Below are positions 20,389 through 27,937 of a stretch of DNA of 27,937 bases, piece after piece. Numbering within the stretch: position 1 is the stretch's first letter; each line of letters begins with the position of its first letter. Made by a program: the position numbers and the translations under genes. The stretch spans positions 1 to 27,937 of the forward strand of contig JANBPT010000626.1 in the NCBI GenBank assembly GCA_027575765.1. Direction: 5' to 3'. This DNA comes from Tieghemiomyces parasiticus. Lineage: Eukaryota; Kickxellomycota; Dimargaritomycetes; Dimargaritales; Dimargaritaceae. A model generated the notes under the pieces. It had not been told where the DNA came from and did not search any database. It worked only from the letters and a program-made list of their open reading frames with translations.

Positions 20389-22191
20389 AAGAACCTCTAG
20401 ATTTTGAACCAACTTTTCTTTTATTCTTCATTTATGTGGTTGGCAGAATTGCTGTACTGATATTGGGCCCAAGTCTAATACCATAACCAAAAGGCTATTC
20501 TATTATCACAGAATTTATAGTTCTGAAAAAGTATACTTGGACTTTACCTTGGGATAATCTGATGTGGTGGTTCCCAATCACCACACAGGCACCAACCCCC
20601 TATAGACCCATGTTGCCACATATCCCGGGCTGGGGTTCGCTCAGGAAGGCTCCCACTGGCTCTTCGAATTCCTCACTTCACTTGCCTCAGATTGAGTGAC
20701 CGTTACAGAAATTCTTTCGCCATCAGCAATGTACTGGCTCTTTCGATTTCATCGGTTTTCGTTTAATTTGGGAATGTCACCTTCTGTGTGATTGCAAATG
20801 AGCCTAGGGGAATCCGAGATCCGTTACGAAGGGAAATCGGACTATAAGGCACTTTGCTGCCCAGCTGGTATTGTTTTACCATGACGACAGGTAGGGGCAC
20901 GGGCCTAGTAGCTGCTTAATGAAAAGAGGGCTACTCGGCCCGACAAAAAATGCCACCCCCTCGCCGACGGATGTCTATATCGATTTAACAAGGGGTGAGG
21001 GGAGCTCGGGTAATTTATAGTCAGGAAGCAAACGGGACGAATCATTGTGGGAATGGTGGGAGCTGGACTACGATGTGTGGACAGCTCTCATCGTTCACCC
21101 GTGGCCCGCCGTAATTATTTTTTCTCCTTGTTCAGCCTGAACCCACCGTGAGTCCCAGGCAAGCCCAATAAATTCACGTGACCTTATATTTCTCAAGTGC
21201 GGTTGGGGCAACAGGTGCACTTGAGTAAACTGCCTCCCTACCCCGCTCATTACCTTCACTCGTCTACACCCCGCGGATCTCCCTGCCCGAGCCTTACACC
21301 TCTCAAACCAGAGCCCGTTTCCAGCAGTAGCCATGGACATCTCCCGGGCAGGGAATAGGGGCAGATTACGAGGTCACATCGACACCCTTAAACTCGCCAA
21401 AGTTTAACGTTTTGAAATGTGCTCCAAATATTCAGCATGGCCTAAGTCTAGATAAAAACCAGGGCGGGGCTAGCCGATGTAGAGAAAGTGCCACAGACCC
21501 AATCCGTTAGGCCAAGAAAGAGAGGCTAGGGAGCGCGTCTTTCAGGCGCACTGGACCAGTTACCCCTCACCACTCCTCTACTACTCCCGCCGGGCCATAC
21601 GGCCAGTTGAGGGCCCCCCAGAAAGGATAGGCCCCACGTCGCGTTGCTACAGGACCGCAAAACCCGCCACCCGGGGAGGAGGGGACAGGGCCCTTTCGGC
21701 TTCCCCATACGCCTGAAACCTCGTGGGCTCCTCCCCCTCCCCCCCATTCCAGGCACCTGCAAGGCTATCATCGCAAAGCTCCTAGGCCCTAGCACTTGTC
21801 AATTCGGATTCATTCGTTCCTACCCTGCCTGCCTTTTACTTTGCACGCTGTTTGCTCTTTCCTGTTAAATACTATACAACCCTACCGATCGCGGTAAGTA
21901 TGCCCTCCTGCAAGGTGTCTTGATTCAAGGCAGTGGACAGCCTCCAAGAGCTGGCTATCTACCCGCTTTTCAATAAGGCTAGTTACTCTCTATGGATACG
22001 GCATCGGCAGACTCCTCCCCCCTGGAATTTCATGCCTGGCAGAGCAAGTTTCTTCGACCCCGTCTGCCCGTCTGCCCGTAACCCCACCATCACTTACCAA
22101 TCTCATTTCCCCTCCCGCACACACACCGTTTCTGACCTTACGCCAGCCAGCTTGCGTCCGATCCCGCTGCCCATTACCCATCATTTCCACC

Positions 22192-23562
22192 ATGCTGAGC
22201 GCTACGATCCGTGCCCCGCGTGCCGCCGCGTCGACCCGTGCCCTAAGCTCGGCGGCGCTGGCCAGCGCACCGATCCAGATCACCCAGGCTGCTGCGGGTC
22301 TGCGTGTGGCTACTGCTAACCTGCCGAGTGCCCTCCAGGGTGCCTCTGAGCACACAACGTCCTTGGTGTCGCTGGTCGTGAAGGCCGGTCCGCGTTACGA
22401 GACGGCCGACAACGCCGGCGTGGCGCACTTCCTCAAGCGGTTTGCGTTCCGGAACACCCGCCACCGCACGGCGTTCCGCACCATCCGCGAGGCCGAGCTT
22501 CAGGGCGGCCAGCTGTCGGCCAGCCTGGGCCGCGAGTACCAGATTTACACGGTGCGCTGCCTGCCCGTGGACGTGCCGTACTTCACCGAGGTGCTGTCGT
22601 CGGTGGCGCTCGAGACCAACTACGCCGACTACGAGTTTCGGGACATTAAGGCCGAGGTGGCCAACGAGAGCCTCGCCGGCCGGGCCCAGCCCGAGATCCG
22701 GGTGTTTGACGAGCTCCACCGCGCCGCCTTCCATAACGGCCTAGGCAACTCGCTGTACGCCCCTGCCCACCACGAGGTCACCCACAGCAAGCTTGTCGAC
22801 TTTGCTCAGCGTGCTTTCCAGCCCGCCCAGATGGGCCTCGTCGGTGTGAACGTCGACCACCAACAGCTCGAGCAGCTCGGTAACGAGCTCTTTAAGACCG
22901 GGTCCGCCGCCGTGCCCAGCGGCCTCACCACCTCGGCCTCTCAGTATGTGGGTGGTGAGGTGCTCCTCGAGGGCCCCCACGACGCCACTCAGTACGTCCT
23001 GGCCTACCCGGGCGCCGCGACCTCCGAGGCCTGGGCCACCAGCCAGGTGCTCACCCACCTCCTGGGGAGCAGCGTGGCTCCCAGCGTCAAGTACGGCGTG
23101 GGCCACACTCCGCTGGCGGCCGCCGCCCAGCGGGTGGGCCACGGGGTCACCCTCGAGCCCTTTGCGTTCACCTACTCAGACGCCGGTCTCCTAGGTGTCC
23201 GCATCACCACCCCGCAGGCCAGCGGCCACGGGATCGCTGAGGGCGTCAAGGCTGCCGCCGAGACCCTCCAGAAGGTGGCCAGCTCGGCGCCTACCGGAGA
23301 GGCCCTGAGCCGCGCGGTCAAGCAGGCGTCGTTCGCCGCTGCCGTCGCCCAGGAATCGGCCGAGGCCCAGACTGACCTGCTTCACAACCTCGTGTTTACG
23401 TCGCAGGCCGGTACGACCCTCAGCGCCGCGGACACTTTCAAGGCCCTCCAGTCTGTGTCGGCCAAGGATGTCCAGGCGATCGCTGAGAAGATGCTCAAAC
23501 AGAAGCCTACCGCCGTCGGGATTGGTAACGTTCAGGCCCTCCCCCGCGTCGACACCCTCTAG
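22192..23562 (+). CDS. QCR2: cytochrome b-c1 complex core subunit 2 (Qcr2)
   Basis: An intronless frame of 456 residues from a strong start context (CCACCATGC). Family knowledge: Qcr2 is a matrix-facing core subunit of mitochondrial complex III, built of two domains of the M16 peptidase fold. The first 25 residues are an Arg/Ala/Ser leader (MLSATIRAPRAAASTRALSS). The M16 region is seen at KAGPRYETADNAGVAHFLKR, EAELQGGQLSASLGREYQIY and later in YVLAYPGAATSEAWATSQVL. The zinc motif HxxEH of active processing peptidase is replaced by H79-FLK-R (AHFLKRFAF), so the subunit is not catalytic, as expected for Qcr2. Codons end overwhelmingly in C or G, more so than in neighbours, fitting high expression. 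Long antisense frames here are a by-product of that bias. Confidence 0.95.
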   Translation: MLSATIRAPRAAASTRALSSAALASAPIQITQAAAGLRVATANLPSALQGASEHTTSLVSLVVKAGPRYETADNAGVAHFLKRFAFRNTRHRTAFRTIREAELQGGQLSASLGREYQIYTVRCLPVDVPYFTEVLSSVALETNYADYEFRDIKAEVANESLAGRAQPEIRVFDELHRAAFHNGLGNSLYAPAHHEVTHSKLVDFAQRAFQPAQMGLVGVNVDHQQLEQLGNELFKTGSAAVPSGLTTSASQYVGGEVLLEGPHDATQYVLAYPGAATSEAWATSQVLTHLLGSSVAPSVKYGVGHTPLAAAAQRVGHGVTLEPFAFTYSDAGLLGVRITTPQASGHGIAEGVKAAAETLQKVASSAPTGEALSRAVKQASFAAAVAQESAEAQTDLLHNLVFTSQAGTTLSAADTFKALQSVSAKDVQAIAEKMLKQKPTAVGIGNVQALPRVDTL

Positions 23563-24431
23563 ATGGAAAAGCGAATGAATTATTTCGTTCTCTATTTTTT
23601 TTATTACTATGACTACTATCATGGTTGACGAGGGCCTAGCGTTGTATAGGCGCCAACCCCCACCCCACCCCCCCCCCTGGGTTTCTCGGCTATAACCCTG
23701 TGCGCGATTCAGCGTGGCTGGGTTGGAATGACAGCTCGCGTGGATAGAGCACGCTGCCTGTCCTTTTTCCCAATTTTTTTTCCAACCTGCGTCTATTTCT
23801 AGTCACTCCAATTAACCATTAAAAACTGCCCGTTACGACAGCAGACACAGTAGAGGAGGGGCAAGGGTTGAGAGGAGAAAAGGCGTGTAACAGGTTACCG
23901 GGTTGGCTAGCAGCTGGGGGAGGCTCGGGGTTTGCCAAGCGTGGGGTTGCACGACTTCCAGCTAGAATACATAACGGGCAACGCTCCTCTACCCTCAGCT
24001 TCTCAGATCCTGTTTTTCCTCTCCCCCCACCCAAAAAAAACGCACCATTCTAGCCATAGTAGAGCCCCTCCCCCCCGCAATGAGCCAGTCACTGCTTTTA
24101 GCGTGCCAATCGGCAGGCGGCAACCAGGAGGTGAGAGTGGCGGTCATACAGCAGACTAAACTGTACTGCCGTCACACGCCGCCACTAGCACCCTTATCTC
24201 CGTGCTTGCGGTCGATTGGAGCTCTCCTCATCCCCCCCCCCAGCTCGGCAGTCGCTCACCAGTTAGTCACGACACGCTCACCCTTGGACGTTTGTTAGTC
24301 CCACGAGCGGCTTTCAGCATCCCTTTGGTAACCTCCTTACTTGCTTCCAGACTTCCCTACCTACCCCGGTATCCATATCCCTAAGAACTCCTACTACCTT
24401 CCTCCTCCTGCTGCTTTTCCCAACTGCCGCC
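23563..24431. other. intergenic region between QCR2 and CAB2
   Basis: No coding signal recognised. It includes a T8 run just after the QCR2 stop, C10 tracts at 23668-23677 and 24232-24241, a C7 tract at 24070-24076, and a C/T-rich leader directly before CAB2. ATTAAA at 23817-23822 is a possible but distant QCR2 poly(A) signal. Confidence 0.45.
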
Positions 24432-26114
24432 ATGAGCCACCACGCCACTGCACCTTTGACTTCCCCGGCCAGCTGCGTGTCGGTACTAGAAAGCCGACCG
24501 TACGAGCAGATCGACCCGGACACGTACTTTACGACCAACCCGACCCCGCCGCAACTGGCGAGCCATGAGGCGCTCCTCGCCGATTTTGTTGATTTCCACC
24601 GGGCGGCCATTCCCGCCACCGCAGGCACTGCTACCAACAGCAACAGAGCGGGTGGTCATCCGGACACAACGGCCGCCATCACGGCCCCAGAGGATGCCGG
24701 CCCGCGGAGCCGCATCGCCCTGGTGACGAGCGGGGGTACCACAGTGCCTTTGGAGAACCAGACGGTGCGGTTTATCGACAACTTCAGCGCCGGAACGCGC
24801 GGTGCAGCATCCACAGAGTACTTTTTGGCTGCCGGGTACGCCGTGGTATTTATGTACCGGGAACGTAGTTTGCAGCCGTATGCGCGCCACTTTAGCAACC
24901 CGCGATCCAATACCTTGGATTACCTGTCATTCGACGCTAAGGGCCGGGTTACCGTTCGACCTGATATTGCGGGGCTGGCAGCTGAGCAACTTGCGCTGTA
25001 CCAAAAGGTAAGAGTCTTTACGGACCCGCCCCCCCCCGCGAGTGGGGCCTGTGTCGAGGATCACGATATTCATGGCGTCCCCCCTTCTATTTCCAGCCGA
25101 CTATGGACACTAGGCGGTTTGTGGGTCATTTTGCCATATCTCTATATAGATCGATAGATATGCTTCTTACGGCCTATTTGCCGGCTCTGATCTTGGCAAC
25201 AGCCGTCACTAACTTGGACTTGCTCGCCTGTTCGCTATGCCATCCTGTTGGCGATCACGTTAGGCCCTCGATGATCGGTCCTTACTGATGATCCCCTTTA
25301 CGACAGTGACCGAGTATCTGTTCCTGCTGCGGTCGGCCACCCGCATCCTTTCGCCGCTGGGGTCTCACGTCTTGTACTACCTGGCTGCGGCCGTTAGTGA
25401 CTTCTTTATCCCGGCCCAGAAAATGGTAAGCCTAGTAGAACGATGGCCGCGCGATTTTTCTTGTTTTCTTTTTAAGAGAACAATAAGTGTAGAGATTGTC
25501 GGCCTCATCAACAATCATCGACCCATTAATACTCACACACTCGATGCTTCACACTCACCGGTTTTGTTTGTTCCTACTTGGTGCAGGTTGAACACAAGAT
25601 TCAGTCGGCGGACGGTGCGCTGACACTAACCATGGACCAAGTACCCAAGTTTCTGCGGCCTCTAGTGTTCCAGTGGGCCCCGCACAGCTTCATCGTGTCC
25701 TTCAAGGTAGGTGCCTGTGGCATTAACCATGGGTATTCCGTAGACGGACCACAACACTTCCCATTGGAATGAAAGGTGGAGTTTCAATCGTCCTTTAACC
25801 GCATGCACTATGTTTCTGCCCTCCCCCCCCCTGCCCTCTATACACCTGCGTCTCTTGGCCAGCTGGAGACCGACCCAAAACTCTTGATCCCTAAGGCCAA
25901 GCACGCGCTAACACGGTACGGTCACCAAGCCGTCATTGGCAACCTGCTAACCACCCGTAAGCGCACCGTGACTGTCATTACCCGAACGGATCAATTTGTC
26001 ATCAACCTGTCAGACGACGAGTACCAGGACGGCCAGGGTACCGAGATTGAGTCCAAGATCGTGGCGTCACTCAGCGAGCTGCACGGAGAGTTCATGAGTA
26101 CGGCGCAGTCCTAA
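24432..26114 (+). CDS. CAB2: phosphopantothenate-cysteine ligase (PPCS/Cab2)
   Basis: Exons 24432-25007, 25264-25425, 25587-25706 and 25863-26114 all join in phase 0 to 369 residues. Family knowledge: this enzyme couples 4'-phosphopantothenate to cysteine in the second step of coenzyme A synthesis. Eukaryotic forms are stand-alone proteins, unlike bacterial CoaBC. Visible features: [20 protein letters not shown] and [20 protein letters not shown] (nucleotide-binding Rossmann motif), [62 protein letters not shown] with SFIVSFK|LETDP across the last junction, and a [15 protein letters not shown] segment near the end. The insert at about residues 60-90 is Ala/Thr-rich and looks disordered. Introns 1 and 3 contain C9 tracts. 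The start context CCGCCATGA is good. Confidence 0.95.
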
Positions 26115-27335
26115 ATCCTGCCTGCGTAGATAACAACGACCAGGGGTCTCCTGCAATGCTGAGAGGTGGTCGTGAGGGGAGCGTGTATAGATAAGATTAT
26201 GTCATGTTGGCATCGAATGTGTGGCTATTTGTCTGTTTGAGCGGGGAATAGGTCATGCGTGCCTACTCCCACGTTCCAAGTTTATGTGCAACAATGAACC
26301 TCCGTGATACCCCTGGCCAACTTGTGCATCCAACCACCCCAAACGAACCTCAGGGGGGTTGTTTAAGGCGACATGACCCCTCCAAATAGGCGATCGTATG
26401 AGATGAAACCAACAGGTTGCCTTGGCTGAGAAAGCGAGCGGGGGGCAATGGAGGCCTGTTAGCTTGGAGAAGCGGCCCGGCAGCTGGATGGGGACTGTTT
26501 GCCATGAGCGACAGGCAATTCCCTTGTGCTGACTATCCCTGGCTTCTAGGGTCGACGCTGCCCTACCGAGCTACAAGGCGCGCATGTGGACTCTGCGGAC
26601 GGGGAGATGGGCCTGGCTAGGTAACTACCCAGGGCTCTCCAGTGCCCAAGGTGATCGCCCAGTCGGTTTCCATTGATCCTCCACCCCTATTCGGACGCCA
26701 ACCCGATTGCCGGGGCGAAGCTATCCTACGATTTATATGTACGACATGATATTAAGTATTATAGACTGCCAGGTCGCGAATCAAGCCAACGCCCCGGGTG
26801 GCCCTCGGGCGCCTTATTTACCTCCGCATTAGCCTGCATTATGAAGTAAAATTAAACCGAACGAAATAGTAATCGAGCCGCGTGGGGACGAGGCGGGCAC
26901 GGCTAATGAATGGCCACAGGGATCAGGCGGTGCGGCTGACCTGGTCGCGTGCCCAGGTACTTCCGGTCCAAAGGCGAGGGAATGGAGACGGGCCGTATAC
27001 CCGCATCCGCTGATGTGCAAGCGGTACATGGGGTGTACGCCAGGAAATACCCAACAAGGGAGCACGTGTAAAGCGTTTTTCCAGGGCCTTGCGGGTGCCA
27101 GGGAAGTGCAGGAAATATAACTAGCGGGGGCTGGCGACAGGGACCGCCGCCTTGGTACGACTCAGTTCATTAAGGTGGCTGGCAGGGCTTCTGGACCAGA
27201 GTCCCATTCCCGCTGAACTTCTCACCGCCTCCGCCCCCGGTGTGTAACCAGCACGCCGTCGCATCTTTGTCCCATCTGTTGCGCTCGACAGGCCGCCAGC
27301 CTGTATTCAAAACAATTCACCCGGCCCTTCTCTGC
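26115..27335. other. gene-free region downstream of CAB2
   Basis: No protein family or RNA gene recognised in 1.2 kb. Frames at 26417-26620 (+) and 26829-27065 (-) are composition-driven and motif-free. Confidence 0.4.
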
Positions 27336-27555
27336 ATGCGAAATTCTATCCGCCGTGCCTTGACGCCATTGTCACGCTTCCGTTTCCTGTCTATCGCGGT
27401 GCATCCTCCCTGGGCTCTGCTATCCCCCTCCTCCCTGCTTGCCATTGACGGGTCTGAACCGTTCTCCATCGCTCCCCACATTTGCACCGCTGCTAGGCCT
27501 CTTTTTCTTGGTCATATTCGACCGCCTGGCCTTCCATTTCCGCCCATTGCTGAAA
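27336..27555 (+). CDS. possible first exon of a gene running past the window edge
   Basis: The frame from ATG 27336 begins MRNSIRRALTPLSRFRFLS, rich in Arg/Ser/Leu with no acids, resembling a mitochondrial presequence. It stays open to AAA|GTAAGT at 27555/27556, a good donor in the style of this genome (73 codons plus one base). The downstream exon is not identified and may lie beyond the end. No homology was recognised; an intronless read-through would stop at 27600-27602. It could be chance in C/T-rich DNA. Confidence 0.25.
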
Positions 27556-27937
27556 GTAAGTCGCGGTATGTGTCTTACGGCGTGTACGCCACCATACTGT
27601 GAATGAGGGCACTCGTGCCGGGAGGGACACAAAGTATATGCCCAAGCGTGAGCCCCGTTCAACATGCCTGTCGTCCTCTGCATGGCAGCGAGGCCGGGTG
27701 CCTGAAGGGCCGACCTTAGGCGCGGGGCCATGCACGTGAGCCATCTGGTGAATGAATGCGCGGGGAACCCTTTCGCACGGTACCTACGTTCGACAACGGG
27801 AAGCGGCTCCAGGTCGCAAGGTTCGTGTGCAGCCTACTACCGGTGCGCGGGGCGGGGGGGGGGGGTGGGCGGACGGGCAAGCGGAAGCGAGAGGCCCAAG
27901 GGTCCTTTTAATCAGCCAGTGATTGAATACTGTTTTG
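27556..27937. other. window-end region with a G12 run
   Basis: No feature recognised except G12 at 27854-27865 within a longer G-rich stretch. Confidence 0.4.

Larger units (their letters stand above)
18298..22191. other. 3.9-kb region without recognisable genes, A+T-rich in its middle
   Basis: No protein family was recognised. About 18.7-20.6 kb is visibly richer in A+T than the rest and contains a diverged inverted repeat. About 20.6-22.1 kb returns to the GC level of the flanks and has only short frames without motifs. The last 150 bp before 22192 is pyrimidine-rich and is probably the QCR2 promoter and leader. Small frames at 18687-18887, 18931-19146 and 19488-19757 (all minus) have no recognised homology and may be fragments of a decayed mobile element. 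Confidence 0.55.

Noticed and set aside
21526..21868. Overlapping frames on both strands near 21.5-21.9 kb
   Set aside because: They are low-complexity Gly/Arg/Pro translations without motifs, start context or splice support.
22420..22460. QCR2 as an active mitochondrial processing peptidase
   Set aside because: The HxxEH zinc site is replaced (HFLKR), so it is a core subunit, not a protease.
22243..23622. Long antisense frames opposite QCR2 (22243-22734, 22741-23142, 23191-23622)
   Set aside because: They are explained by the GC-rich third positions of QCR2 and show no recognisable motif.
1..27937. CRISPR array, prophage, plasmid origin or bacterial operon
   Set aside because: The sequence is intron-bearing eukaryotic DNA; no regularly spaced direct repeats or prokaryotic gene families were seen.

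Overview
The window is nuclear DNA from a eukaryote, most likely a fungus. Its protein genes are interrupted by short introns (139-256 nt in the 22 introns I could place) with GTAAGT-like donors and CAG/TAG/AAG acceptors. The gene set is that of a fungal cell: COQ6, RPP1, SmE, MAK11, CBP3, PEX12, QCR2 and CAB2. The genes are compact and lie on both strands. An early-diverging (zoopagomycete or mucoromycete type) fungus is my guess from the gene structure and GC-rich coding style; it is inference, not proof. No rRNA, tRNA, CRISPR, plasmid or viral gene was recognised.

Layout. 79-2352 (+) is a 641-residue RING-finger protein in three exons. 2854-4923 (+) is COQ6, the FAD monooxygenase of ubiquinone synthesis (four exons, the last only 30 nt), which converges on RPP1, the RNase P/MRP subunit (5116-6239, -). 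RPP1 is divergent from SmE, the spliceosomal Sm core protein (6602-7244, +), across 362 bp. The WD40 ribosome-biogenesis factor MAK11 follows (7966-9763, +). About 2 kb without a recognised gene comes next, holding one small candidate ORF (11083-11286). Three minus-strand genes follow: the complex III assembly chaperone CBP3 (11732-12769), a Cys-based tyrosine phosphatase (13412-15450) and the peroxisomal RING protein PEX12 (16824-18297).

From 18.3 to 22.2 kb there is no recognisable gene. The part around 18.7-20.6 kb is A+T-rich and carries a diverged inverted repeat (arms about 18983-19253 and 20112-20388). I read it as the remains of a mobile element, with CpG-decay-like differences between the arms. 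Then come the intronless, strongly codon-biased QCR2 (22192-23562, +) and CAB2, phosphopantothenate-cysteine ligase of coenzyme A synthesis (24432-26114, +). The last 1.8 kb holds at most the first exon of a gene running off the edge.

How the genes relate. These are mostly housekeeping genes, not a pathway cluster. Three do converge on the same mitochondrial step: COQ6 makes the quinone, CBP3 helps build cytochrome b, and QCR2 is a core subunit of the bc1 complex that oxidises ubiquinol. I found no convincing new multi-gene system. The points most worth a second look are the inverted-repeat island, the RING protein with an aspartate in place of its last zinc cysteine, and the 21-residue tandem repeat at the end of the phosphatase.
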